DNA of 8,093 bases. It comes from a bacterium UBA1790. Lineage in GTDB: Bacteria > Bacteroidota > Bacteroidia > Bacteroidales > Muribaculaceae. Shown piece by piece: positions 1-7,394 of this stretch. The notes below the pieces were generated by a model. That model was not told where the DNA came from and ran no database searches. It saw only the letters and a list, made by a program, of their open reading frames with translations. The position numbers and the translations under genes are program-made. The stretch is taken from the NCBI GenBank assembly GCA_002314465.1, contig DCGA01000119.1, forward strand, positions 12,591 to 20,683. Reading direction: 5' to 3'. How positions within the stretch are numbered: the first letter of the stretch is position 1; every line of letters starts with the position of its first letter.

Positions 1-1
1 T

Positions 2-361
2 TCCCCCACAGGTAAGGCACAGCTCGCAACTCCTTCTGCACTGAAGGTACTTGCTGAGAACCTCCGTCAACGTGCTCACAAGATTGCAAAGATCAAAGCT
101 GACGCTGAGGCTGTTGCTGAGACTCTGAAGGACGTAAGCCTGACAATCGCTGCTAAGGTAAGCGAGAACGGCACAATCTTTGGCTCAGTAGGTAACATCC
201 AGGTTGCTGAGGCTCTCGCAGCTGCAGGCAAGGAAGTTGACCGCAAGCTCATCGTTGTTGACGCTGTTAAGCAGGTAGGCCAGTACACCGCTACAGTTAA
301 GCTGCACAAGGAAGTTTCTGTTGAGATTCCCTTCGAGGTAGTTGCTGAGGTTGCTGAGTAA
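2..361 (+). CDS. rplI: 50S ribosomal protein L9, 3' part (5' end outside window)
   Basis: L9 binds domain V of 23S rRNA through its N-terminal domain and reaches out from the 50S subunit through a long helix to a C-terminal domain. The 119 codons seen here, ending in TAA, cover the end of the N-terminal domain (PTGKAQLATPSA), the connecting helix (ALKVLAENLRQRAHKIAKIK) and the whole C-terminal domain (TIFGSVGNIQVAEAL, then KLHKEVSVEIPFEVVAE). L9 is usually about 147-150 aa, so roughly 30 residues lie to the left. In bacteria it normally closes an rpsF-rpsR-rplI operon, and a strong terminator follows 19 nt after the stop. Codon use is strongly biased (GCT, GTT, AAG), as expected for a ribosomal protein. 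Oddity: the first in-frame codon gives Ser before PTG, where Ile or Phe is usual. Confidence 0.97.
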   Translation, partial: SPTGKAQLATPSALKVLAENLRQRAHKIAKIKADAEAVAETLKDVSLTIAAKVSENGTIFGSVGNIQVAEALAAAGKEVDRKLIVVDAVKQVGQYTATVKLHKEVSVEIPFEVVAEVAE

Positions 362-380
362 TCAACCGCTACAATACATC

Positions 381-416
381 ACAAGGCATCAGGACTCCTG
401 GTGCCTTGTTTTATTT
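381..416 (+). terminator. Rho-independent terminator of rplI
   Basis: A hairpin with 13-bp arms (381-393 and 397-409, one T-G pair) and a 3-nt loop is followed by a T-rich run (TTTTATTT, 409-416). It lies 19 nt after the rplI stop and 24 nt before the next start, so it separates the ribosomal operon from the Dabb gene or lets only part of the transcription through. Confidence 0.92.
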
Positions 417-439
417 AACACAATAAAAATAACCGCATT

Positions 440-733
440 ATGGTAAAACACATTGTAATGTTCAAACTCACAGGCACCGCCGAGGAGCGCCTTGATGTAG
501 CAACCCGTTTCAAGGCAGCGCTTGATGCCCTCCCCGAGCAGATTGATGTGCTGGAGAGCATTGAGGTTGCCCTCAACCAAAATCCCGCCGAGACATGGGA
601 CGTAGTACTCACTGCAATCGTGCCCACCATGGCCGATGTAGAGACCTATGCAAAACACCCTGCCCACGTGGCGGCTGCCGCATTACTCGCAGGCCACAAG
701 GAACTGCGCGGTTGCGTAGACTACGAGTGCTGA
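440..733 (+). CDS. Dabb-family (stress-responsive alpha/beta-barrel) small protein
   Basis: This 97-aa cytosolic protein has the hallmarks of the Dabb domain, a dimeric ferredoxin-like alpha/beta barrel. It opens with the strand MVKHIVMFKL, followed by an amphipathic helix (about residues 14-31, EERLDVATRFKAALDALP), a central strand (about 38-45, LESIEVAL), a second strand (WDVVLTAIVP) and a helix with the typical Y-x-x-H-P-x-H pattern (YAKHPAHVAAA, about residues 70-80). The length is normal for a one-domain Dabb protein. The family includes plant stress proteins and some enzymes of polyketide or aromatic metabolism, but most bacterial single-domain members have no known reaction, so I assign none. 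The ATG begins the domain exactly. No Shine-Dalgarno or clear promoter is visible in the 24 nt between the rplI terminator and the start, so it may depend on read-through or a promoter overlapping rplI's end. Confidence 0.88.
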   Translation: MVKHIVMFKLTGTAEERLDVATRFKAALDALPEQIDVLESIEVALNQNPAETWDVVLTAIVPTMADVETYAKHPAHVAAAALLAGHKELRGCVDYEC

Positions 734-767
734 AAACAACAGCAACCATACTTTATTTATAACGAAG

Positions 768-804
768 CGGCATGAGCAGATGTGCATCATGCCGGTTTGT
801 TTTT
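768..804 (+). terminator. Rho-independent terminator of the Dabb gene
   Basis: An 8-bp stem (768-775 with 787-794, CGGCATGA/TCATGCCG) is extended by 3 bp (776-778 with 783-785) across a single bulged A. It has a 4-nt loop and is followed by GTTTGTTTTTA. It begins 35 nt after the stop codon. Confidence 0.8.
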
Positions 805-978
805 ATATCATCAAGGCCGCATTAAAAATATCCAATCTCGGATAAAACATCTGTAAAGAAAAAGCGCAAGACAGCAACGCGAAACAAATGTTTTTTGCTT
901 AAATTAGGTAAGAACAGAAAGTTTATCTACATTTTTGACAATTTTAAGTACGAAATTTTACAGTTTGAGTACTTTTTC
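805..978. other. AT-rich intergenic stretch without a gene
   Basis: This is the gene-free part of the 319-nt gap between the Dabb stop and the next start. I found no convincing ORF, RNA gene or duplicated element on either strand. It is AT-rich with poly-T and poly-A runs. The only structure seen is a 6-bp inverted repeat, AAGTAC (946-951) and GTACTT (969-974), just before the promoter. Confidence 0.6.
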
Positions 979-1009
979 TTTGTGGTTCCAATAAAAAGTA
1001 TTACTTTTA
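979..1009 (+). promoter_or_regulatory. Bacteroidetes-type promoter of the secreted-protein operon
   Basis: A -33 element TTTG (979-982) is followed after 19 nt by TACTTTTA (1002-1009), which matches the TAnnTTTG -7 consensus except for the last base. The spacing is right for the Bacteroidetes primary sigma factor (ABfA-type). Transcription would start near 1015, giving a leader of about 38 nt before the ATG at 1053. Confidence 0.65.
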
Positions 1010-1052
1010 CACCCCACATTACTATATATATCTGAAAAGACAACGGAACTAT

Positions 1053-2972
1053 ATGAAATTACTCTGCTTTACTGTTTTGCTAATGCTCTCCGCGGCCTTT
1101 ACATTAGCCGCCGAAGAGTCAACCAGCAACTATATATATGGCTACCCTGCTGAGGGCATCACTCTTCAAGACACGCTCGTATCGGGCCAAATAAAAACCG
1201 CAACAATATCGGGGTTCAGTAACTCTAAGCATACCGGCATGCACTATGCACTGCTTGATATGCCCGCCAACGTTGCGAATACCCTGGGCGGATGCCAAAT
1301 CACCAAGGTTGCATTCTACCCCTTCCTTACCACAATGGCAAAAGCCAAGATTATCATCTCGAAAGAGATAGGCAGCGAGGTACTGTATGAGCAAGAGGTT
1401 ACCGGCATCAACAGCCAGACATGGCACGTCATAGACCTGGATACACCTTATATTATAAATAAGGACGAGCATGTATATATAGGCTACTGCATAGAGAGCG
1501 CACAGGGCGACTACCCCGTGGGCTACTACTACACAAGCAACCCTGCTGCGCAAGCGGTTATCGACCCCATTCTTGACTACATAGGCTATGAAGAAGACGG
1601 AGCCATAAAGAGCGGATTGCTTGATACACAGATGTATGCGGCACGACGCCAAACAGCCAACCTCATGCTGTATGCCGTGATCGAGAACCAGGGGCAGCCC
1701 ATTCCCGAGAATGGTGTGGCAGTGGGTGCGCTGTCGTTCAGCAACGACATATACATCAAGCCTAACAATGAGCAGAAACTCACTGTACTGTATAACAACA
1801 CTGCAACCAAGCCCCTTGAGAGTTTCAATGTCACAATAAAGAACGGCGAACAGACAGTTGTAGAGCAAACCGTAGGACTTAACACACCGCTCCAACCTAT
1901 GGCAGAGGGAAAATTCACAGTGAACATGCCCACCAGCGAAGTGGGATTACACAAGATTAGCGTCAACATAGACACCCCCAACGGCAAGGACAACAGTTAC
2001 ACAGGCGAGAAAACCGCATCAAAGGGGTATCTCGTTTACAATGAGACCACTAAGCGCAATGTGCTGTTGGAACACTTCACCACAGGAGCATGCACAGGTT
2101 GTGTCAATGGCGAAACACAGGTTGCAAACGAGGTTGCAAAAGTTAATGCCGGCATAAACGTGATACGCATTAACCACCACTCGGGCTATGAAAGCGACAA
2201 GTTGACCCAGACCGATGACAAGGCGTATGAATGGTTCTACGGCGGTGCATATCTGTGGGCACCCGCCTGCATGATTGACCGCACCGACCTTGCCGCATAC
2301 GGAGCAAAGGGATATGGCGGCACAGCAACCACCGGCCCCGTGTTCAGCATGAGCAAAAGCAATGCCACAATATCGTCACTCATCACATCGGCAGCAAGCC
2401 TCCCCGCATTTGTCAACCTTAACGTAAAGGCAACTACCGACGAGAACCGAGTGCTTACGGTAAATGTGAATGCCAATGAGCTCTACGAGATGCCTCAAGC
2501 CGACATGATGCGACTCAACGTTGCCATTGTCCAAGACAGCGTGAAGGCAGTACAGATGCTTGCCGACGGCTCGGCCAACAAGAACTACATCCACTATAAC
2601 GTGTTCCGCACCAACTTGACCGGAACATGGGGTGAAGCGGTTGAGTTTGAGAACAATGCAATGAGCAAGACATTCACCTACACTGTTCCTGCAGCGTGGA
2701 ATATCGATAAACTAAGGGTTGTGGCATTCCTTGCCGACTACGATGCAAGCAGCAACAAGAACTGCCGCGTTTACAATGTAGCACAGACCAGACCTAACGA
2801 ACCCATCAAGGGCGATGTTAACGGCGACGGTGTGGTAGACGTGAGCGACCTAAACGAGATTATCTCGGTGATACTGGGCGAGACAAGCACAGGCATTACC
2901 GATGTCAATGAAGACGGCGCTGTGGACGTATCGGACATCAACGACGTCATAACAATAATTCTAAATCTATAA
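1053..2972 (+). CDS. Secreted Omp28/thioredoxin-like protein with C-terminal dockerin-type repeats
   Basis: This 639-aa exported protein starts with a signal peptide (residues 1 to about 19-20, hydrophobic core FTVLLMLSAAFTLA, cut before EES); there is no lipobox. Residues of about 25-215 look all-beta, like the jelly-roll domains of Bacteroidales surface proteins. About 215-320 resemble an Ig/CARDB-like domain. From about 330 a thioredoxin-like domain of the Omp28 type follows: LLEHFTTGACTGCVNG with Cys347-x-x-Cys350, and AYLWAPACMIDR with Pro404 in the cis-Pro position. The C-terminus holds two calcium-loop repeats with dockerin I spacing, DVNGDGVVDVSD (588-599) and DVNEDGAVDVSD (617-628), each followed by a short helix. 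The role is unknown; surface binding or thiol-disulfide chemistry are both possible. It is the first gene of a probable operon, with only 37 nt to the next. The promoter-to-ATG distance supports this start. Confidence 0.82.
   Translation: MKLLCFTVLLMLSAAFTLAAEESTSNYIYGYPAEGITLQDTLVSGQIKTATISGFSNSKHTGMHYALLDMPANVANTLGGCQITKVAFYPFLTTMAKAKIIISKEIGSEVLYEQEVTGINSQTWHVIDLDTPYIINKDEHVYIGYCIESAQGDYPVGYYYTSNPAAQAVIDPILDYIGYEEDGAIKSGLLDTQMYAARRQTANLMLYAVIENQGQPIPENGVAVGALSFSNDIYIKPNNEQKLTVLYNNTATKPLESFNVTIKNGEQTVVEQTVGLNTPLQPMAEGKFTVNMPTSEVGLHKISVNIDTPNGKDNSYTGEKTASKGYLVYNETTKRNVLLEHFTTGACTGCVNGETQVANEVAKVNAGINVIRINHHSGYESDKLTQTDDKAYEWFYGGAYLWAPACMIDRTDLAAYGAKGYGGTATTGPVFSMSKSNATISSLITSAASLPAFVNLNVKATTDENRVLTVNVNANELYEMPQADMMRLNVAIVQDSVKAVQMLADGSANKNYIHYNVFRTNLTGTWGEAVEFENNAMSKTFTYTVPAAWNIDKLRVVAFLADYDASSNKNCRVYNVAQTRPNEPIKGDVNGDGVVDVSDLNEIISVILGETSTGITDVNEDGAVDVSDINDVITIILNL
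2811..2969 (+). other. Dockerin-type calcium-binding repeat pair
   Basis: Residues 587-639 carry two 12-residue EF-hand-like loops with Asp/Asn at positions 1, 3, 5, 9 and 12 (D588, N590, D592, D596, D599; D617, N619, D621, D625, D628). Each is followed by a hydrophobic helix (LNEIISVILG; INDVITIILNL). In cellulosome bacteria this fold binds cohesin. In gut Bacteroidales such C-terminal repeats occur without cellulosomes and their partner is unclear. The protein stops right after the second helix. Confidence 0.85.
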
Positions 2973-3009
2973 TCAATAACATATTACAAACTATTTAAAA
3001 ACATTACAA

Positions 3010-4548
3010 ATGAAGAAATTCTTACTTACACTTGCAACTCTTGCACTGGGAGGTACAGCAGTTGCCCAGTCAACAATCGACACCGACTTTGAAGACGGTG
3101 CAATTCCCGAGTCATGGACAGTTTCGGTTCCCGATGGCACATATACCGGAGGTTATTCAGTTGTTACCTATGCGAGCCAGACATCGCTCCAGGCAACAAA
3201 GGTTGGCACTAACGACCTTGGCGGCACTTACGTTCTTTTCTCAAAGACTGGTGCAACCAACGCGGTGAAAGGAAACAGCGACAACTGGTTGACATCGCCC
3301 GAATTCACAGTAGGCGACGCCAACGTATTCTCGTTCCGCCTTGCAGGCAACTGCTCATACTCGCCCCTAAAGGCAGCTGAAGAGAAGATGAAGATGGATG
3401 TTGTGGTTATTGACGGCAACGACCAGGTAGTAGTTTCTACCATCGAGCCCGAGAATTACTTCACATGGAAGCAGTTTGCCATCGACCTCAGCGCATACGC
3501 AGGCAAGACCATTAAGGTTGCGTTCCACGACTACGGCACCGCAGGTTCGGGCGCTGTTGCCGAGATGAAGTTCATCGACAACATTAAGCTCACAAGCGAA
3601 AAGCCCTCAGACTACGCAGTTGCAGCCGTAACTACACTGTATGGCCAGGCCGAGTACACAACACCCTACACCGTAAAGGTAACAAACTACGGTGTGGCTA
3701 AGGGTTCTTTCACCGTTAACTACCAAATCGGTGAGAACGAGGCAGTTGCCGAGACAGTAGAAAGCAACATAGGCGCAGGCCAAGCACTTGAGTACACATT
3801 CAAGACCTCTCCCGTATTTGCCGAGAACAGCACCAGTGAGTTCAAGGTATGGGTGAGCGGCGAAGACGATGCAATGCCCGCAAACGATGCGCTTGCTGCA
3901 CAGTCAATCACCACCTGCCCCAAGGCTACTCTCCCCTACTCGGTATGCAACGAACTTGAGGACGAAGACACCGACAACGACGACCTCGTTGAGACTGAGT
4001 TTGCAACAGCAACCGGTTCGTCTAACGCTAAGTGGGCTTACGACCTGGTTAAGTACAACGCATGGATTTACACCCACAAGAAAGCCGACGCCAAGTATCA
4101 GGGCGTAGGCTACCTGTACACAACAAAGGCGTTTGCACTCCCCGCTGGAAGTGTTACACTGAAGACAACAGGCACTGCAACACTCACCGACAACTACTAT
4201 GAGGTTTACATCGCAAAATACGGCGCTAAGGGTATGGCCGACTATGCAACCAAGGTGGGCCAGAGCGAACTTCTGCGCAACGTAGTTGACACACAGACTG
4301 TAGACGAAACAACCGTTGAACTCGAGATTCCCGAAGCTGGTGATTACGTGGTAGGTATCCGTCCCATGACATCGACTGCCAACGCACAGATGACCATCAT
4401 AGGCTTCTCACTCGAAGAGACCAAGATAACCGGTATCAACACCGTAACAGTATCGAGCAGCAAGGCCACCAAGGTTATTGAGAACGGCCAGGTTGTTATC
4501 GTTAAGGACGGCAAGAAGTACAACGTAATGGGTATCGAACTGAAGTAA
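3010..4548 (+). CDS. Secreted choice-of-anchor-J-like protein with T9SS-like C-terminal tail
   Basis: This 512-aa exported protein begins with a clear signal peptide (MKKFLLTLATLALGGTAVA, cut before Gln20). Residues of about 25-200 look like a choice-of-anchor-J / cleaved-adhesin jelly roll: DFEDGAIPESWTV at the start, DNWLTSPEF, WKQFAIDLSAYAGKTIKVAF, and FIDNIKLT at the end. About 202-300 look like a CARDB-type beta sandwich (YTVKVTNYGVAKGSFTVNY). A very acidic stretch follows (about 315-329, centred on DEDTDNDD at 318-325), then a second all-beta region. The last 25 residues (488-512; ENGQVVIVKDGKKYNVMG) resemble the short sorting tails of Prevotella and Bacteroides T9SS cargo. It follows its neighbour by 37 nt with no terminator between, so one transcript is likely. 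Codon use (AAC, AAG, GTT) is near that of rplI, hinting at strong expression. Probable role: surface or released adhesin-like protein; the ligand is unknown. Confidence 0.82.
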   Translation: MKKFLLTLATLALGGTAVAQSTIDTDFEDGAIPESWTVSVPDGTYTGGYSVVTYASQTSLQATKVGTNDLGGTYVLFSKTGATNAVKGNSDNWLTSPEFTVGDANVFSFRLAGNCSYSPLKAAEEKMKMDVVVIDGNDQVVVSTIEPENYFTWKQFAIDLSAYAGKTIKVAFHDYGTAGSGAVAEMKFIDNIKLTSEKPSDYAVAAVTTLYGQAEYTTPYTVKVTNYGVAKGSFTVNYQIGENEAVAETVESNIGAGQALEYTFKTSPVFAENSTSEFKVWVSGEDDAMPANDALAAQSITTCPKATLPYSVCNELEDEDTDNDDLVETEFATATGSSNAKWAYDLVKYNAWIYTHKKADAKYQGVGYLYTTKAFALPAGSVTLKTTGTATLTDNYYEVYIAKYGAKGMADYATKVGQSELLRNVVDTQTVDETTVELEIPEAGDYVVGIRPMTSTANAQMTIIGFSLEETKITGINTVTVSSSKATKVIENGQVVIVKDGKKYNVMGIELK

Positions 4549-4570
4549 CAAACAATCCTATAAAAACAAT

Positions 4571-4610
4571 TCAGAGGCAAGCACCTTGCGGTGCTTGCCT
4601 CTGATATTTT
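4571..4610. terminator. Bidirectional hairpin terminator between convergent genes
   Basis: A perfect 15-bp stem (4571-4585 with 4590-4604) with a 4-nt loop TTGC is followed by TATTTT on the plus strand. On the minus strand it is followed by ATTGTTTTTA. It lies 22 nt after the stop of the secreted-protein operon and 30 nt after the stop of the convergent peptidase, so it can end both transcripts. Confidence 0.93.
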
Positions 4611-4634
4611 AGCGGATATGTAGATATATCACAG

Positions 4635-6722
4635 TTACTTGATGATGCCGTCGCGGCGCATGAGAGCGTCAATCTTGGGCTCACGACCACGGAATTCCTT
4701 GAAGAGTTCCATGGGTTCAACTGTACCACCAGCCTGAAGCATCTTCTTGAAAGCCTTGGCAGTTTCGGCATTGAAAATGCCGTCTTCCTTGAACTTTCCG
4801 AATGCGTCGGCGTCTAATACCTCGGCCCACTTGTAGCCATAGTAGCCAGCAGCATAGCTGCCAGAGAAGATGTGACCAAACTGGGGTGACATAACACAAC
4901 CCTCAACAGGTTCAAATACCTTAACCGGAGCCATTGCCTCTTGTTCAAACTTCACAACGTCGCCATCAAAGGGTTTCTCTTGAGTGTACCAAGCCATATC
5001 AAGGAAACCAAAGCTAAGCTGACGCATACAAGCATAGGCTGCAGCATATTGTGATGATGCAACCACCTTATCAACGAGTTCCTGGGGAATCTTCTCGCCA
5101 GTCTCATAGTGCTTAGCAAAACCATCAAGCACTTCACGCTCGCTAAAGAAATTCTCATTGAACTGAGAGAACAACTCAACGAAGTCGTGGCGAACATTAG
5201 TACCAGTGATTGACGAGTATTTACCCTTAGCAAGAAGGCCGTGGAGACCGTGACCAAACTCGTGAGCAAAAGTCTCAACTTCATAGAAAGTGAGCAGAGA
5301 AGGTTTAGTCTCAGTGGGCTTGGTGAAGTTCATCACAAGAGTAACAAGAGGGCGAACCTCGTTGCCATTCTCATCGACACACTCCTCACGGAAGTTGGTC
5401 ATCCAAGCACCAGCGCGTTTGGTCTCGCGGGGGAAGAAGTCTGTATAGAGCATACCCACGAAGTTTCCGTCGTTATCGGTAACATCATAGGCTTTAACAT
5501 CGGGGTGATAAACCTGAGCATCGTGGTTCTCGGTGAACTTGATGCCATACATCTTGCTTGCAAGGCCAAATATGCCCTCTGTTACATTACTCAGTTCAAA
5601 GTAAGGACGCAAGAGTTCGTCATTTACGCTGTACTTTGCGTCTTTCTCCTTGTCGGCATAATAAGAGTAATCCCAAGGCATAATAGTAATCTTCTTTCCC
5701 TCCATCTTAGAAGCGAACTCCTCAAGGCGCTTCATATCGGCGCGTTGTACGGGAGCATAAGCCTTTCTCAGTTGGTTGAGCATGTCATAAACATGCTTGG
5801 GATCACCCGCCATTTTGCTTGACAGATTGTAATCGGCAAATGTTTTATAACCCAAAACCTGAGCAATAGCCATGCGAGTATTTGCAATATCCTTCACAAT
5901 CTGCATATTGCTAAACTCACCTTCGGTACACTGGCTATTGTACATTTTATATAGTTTCTCACGAAGGTCGCGACGAGAAGAATACTTCATAAAGGGACTG
6001 TAGCTGGGCACATTCACAGTAAAGAGATACTCACCCTCGCGGCCCTTAGCCTTTGCATCGGCGGCAGCAGCCTCGATAGTGCTCTCGGGAAGGCCGGCAA
6101 GGTCATCCTTGGTGAGCCACAACTGGAAGCGCGGCTTGTCCTTGAGACAATTCTGTGAGAACTTCAATGTGAGTTCTGTAAGTTTCTTGCTAAGTTCCTT
6201 GTACTTGTCACGATCGGCACCCTCAAGATCGGCACCACAACGAATGAAAGACTCACGAGTCTTCTTGAGGAGCATGTAGTCCTCGGCTGTATATTTGCTC
6301 TTGTCAAAGTTATCGTAAACAGTCTTTACACGCTTCCACAGTTTTTCATTAAGAGTAACACTATTGCTGTGTTCGTCGAGGGCGGGAGAAATGCGCATGG
6401 AAATGTCCATGAGAGCGTCGTCGCACTCGGCCGACAGCATAGCGTAGAATACACCAAGCACACGATTAAGTGTTTTGCCGGAACGTTCCATCTTTAAAAT
6501 GGTGTTCTCGAAAGTTGCGGGTTCGGGATTATTGGCGATAGCCTGAATCTCGGCTTCATGTTCTTTGATACCTTGCATGATTGCAGGCTCATAGTCGGAT
6601 GTGCTGATTCTGTCAAAAGGAATAGCACCATGAGTGGTCTTGAAATCACTCAGAAATACGTTGTCAGCCTTCATTTGAAATGATAACAACACTAAGGTTG
6701 CTAATAAAACTTTCTTAATCAT
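4635..6722 (-). CDS. dcp: Exported M3-family peptidyl-dipeptidase (Dcp-like zinc metallopeptidase)
   Basis: M3A peptidyl-dipeptidases remove dipeptides from the C-terminus of short peptides. The zinc site is plain: HEFGH at 487-491 (His487, Glu488 as catalytic base, His491) with the third ligand Glu516 in HDFVELFSQ, 29 residues after the first His, as in E. coli Dcp. Near the C-terminus, FGHIFSGSYAAGYYGYKW (about 615-632) is the conserved Tyr/Gly substrate-binding segment of the family. The 695-aa length is normal for Dcp plus a leader. The N-terminus (MIKKVLLATLVLLSFQMKADN) is a signal peptide cut near Ala19, so the enzyme should act in the periplasm or on the envelope, unlike oligopeptidase A. 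It is probably a single-gene unit: a promoter lies about 50 nt upstream, a shared terminator follows, and ssrA before it has its own terminator. Oligopeptidase A (PrlC) is the alternative name. Confidence 0.93.
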   Translation of the reverse strand: MIKKVLLATLVLLSFQMKADNVFLSDFKTTHGAIPFDRISTSDYEPAIMQGIKEHEAEIQAIANNPEPATFENTILKMERSGKTLNRVLGVFYAMLSAECDDALMDISMRISPALDEHSNSVTLNEKLWKRVKTVYDNFDKSKYTAEDYMLLKKTRESFIRCGADLEGADRDKYKELSKKLTELTLKFSQNCLKDKPRFQLWLTKDDLAGLPESTIEAAAADAKAKGREGEYLFTVNVPSYSPFMKYSSRRDLREKLYKMYNSQCTEGEFSNMQIVKDIANTRMAIAQVLGYKTFADYNLSSKMAGDPKHVYDMLNQLRKAYAPVQRADMKRLEEFASKMEGKKITIMPWDYSYYADKEKDAKYSVNDELLRPYFELSNVTEGIFGLASKMYGIKFTENHDAQVYHPDVKAYDVTDNDGNFVGMLYTDFFPRETKRAGAWMTNFREECVDENGNEVRPLVTLVMNFTKPTETKPSLLTFYEVETFAHEFGHGLHGLLAKGKYSSITGTNVRHDFVELFSQFNENFFSEREVLDGFAKHYETGEKIPQELVDKVVASSQYAAAYACMRQLSFGFLDMAWYTQEKPFDGDVVKFEQEAMAPVKVFEPVEGCVMSPQFGHIFSGSYAAGYYGYKWAEVLDADAFGKFKEDGIFNAETAKAFKKMLQAGGTVEPMELFKEFRGREPKIDALMRRDGIIK

Positions 6723-6770
6723 TTGGAATTATTTATTTTTTAATTACTTATCGTGTAGTTAAATCACTTG

Positions 6771-6778
6771 CAAATTTA
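6771..6778 (-). promoter_or_regulatory. Promoter -7 element for the M3 peptidase gene
   Basis: Read on the minus strand, TAAATTTG fits TAnnTTTG perfectly and lies 48 nt before the ATG, so the leader would be about 40 nt. The -33 position 19 nt further upstream reads GTGG, only half matching TTTG, so the promoter is plausible but not strong. Confidence 0.5.
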
Positions 6779-6908
6779 CAAAATATTTATGGTATGTCCA
6801 CCTTTCCACATTTTATATTTAGACGCAAATAATATAGAAAAACTACACCACAAAACCCAAACAATAAATAACTCGCAGAGAATCAAGGTTATAGCGTATT
6901 GCCAATAC

Positions 6909-6947
6909 AATAAAAAGGCAACCTGATGTTATTATCAAGTTGCCTTT
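6909..6947 (-). terminator. Rho-independent terminator of ssrA
   Basis: On the minus strand a 14-bp stem (AAAGGCAAC, then T-G, then TGAT/ATCA; arms 6934-6947 and 6914-6927) with a 6-nt loop is followed by TTTTTATTG. It starts 6 nt after the tmRNA 3' end and isolates ssrA from the peptidase gene. Confidence 0.9.
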
Positions 6948-6952
6948 ATCAG

Positions 6953-7349
6953 TGGAGCTGGAGGGGTTTGAACCCTCGTCCAAACGCGGAACTAATAAGC
7001 TTTCTACATGCTTAGTCTCGACTTGGTTTTCGACTCAAGGCAGGCTCCAGACTACCAACCTTGGGCTTAGTCTCTAAATTTCGGTCGTGACCCGAGACAT
7101 GTCACGTCCTATCTCCGATATGCCTGCACCGCCTGATCGATAAGCCTCGCAGAAAGGGCCATCGGGCGATGTCTCGTTTCGACACCTTGTATCGAAATTA
7201 AGCGATCCTACTGTACTTCAGATCAAGCAGCGAGAGCGTAGTTGTTTTCGCCATTTGGAATTTGTGAAGCAGATATTATAGAGCATTAGCAACATAGCTC
7301 TGCATGCTTACTTACCACCTCTACACGCTGTCAAAGCCAAGTCAGCCCC
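6953..7349 (-). ncRNA. ssrA: Transfer-messenger RNA (tmRNA)
   Basis: tmRNA frees ribosomes stalled on broken messages: charged with alanine it enters the empty A site, then templates a degradation tag. The two ends form a tRNA-like acceptor stem: GGGGCTG (7349-7343) pairs with CAGCTCC (6960-6954) over 7 bp including one G-T, followed by discriminator A at 6953. The T-arm GAGGGTTTGAACCCTC sits next to the 3' end (6965-6980). The tag frame encodes GENNYALAA. The length is 397 nt, normal for one-piece tmRNA. The bases after the discriminator are CTG, so CCA is not encoded and must be added by the CCA-adding enzyme. A terminator follows. No good promoter was found directly before the 5' end; the nearest convincing one is about 200 nt upstream, ahead of a small ORF. 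Confidence 0.97.
7223..7252 (-). other. tmRNA tag-peptide reading frame (GENNYALAA, stop)
   Basis: The resume codon is GGC at 7252-7250, followed by GAA AAC AAC TAC GCT CTC GCT GCT and stop TGA (7225-7223). With the alanine carried by tmRNA itself the added tag is A-GENNYALAA. The C-terminal ALAA is the usual signal read by ClpXP-type proteases. Confidence 0.95.
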
Positions 7350-7394
7350 ATGTAAATGTGTGTAGTAATGGAAAATAATAACTATGATATTTAT

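Noticed and set aside
1119..1895. A 258-aa minus-strand ORF within the Omp28-like gene
   Set aside because: It is a shadow of the strongly supported plus-strand gene: Cys/Val/Tyr-rich without domain motifs, and it overlaps a gene with a signal peptide and recognisable domains.
5241..5822. A 193-aa plus-strand ORF antisense to the M3 peptidase
   Set aside because: It lies wholly opposite the zinc-peptidase region containing HEFGH and has no signal, domain or promoter of its own. It is best explained as a codon-bias shadow.
6789..6926. A 45-codon plus-strand ORF between the peptidase gene and ssrA
   Set aside because: It runs antisense next to the peptidase promoter and ends inside the ssrA terminator hairpin. 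Its composition (many Asn, Lys, His, Gln from AT-rich DNA) looks random and no promoter was seen.
7223..7260. An ATG overlapping the tmRNA resume site that could open another short frame
   Set aside because: ATGGCG falls in tmRNA as part of the sequence around the GGC resume codon; the tag frame GENNYALAA fully explains it.
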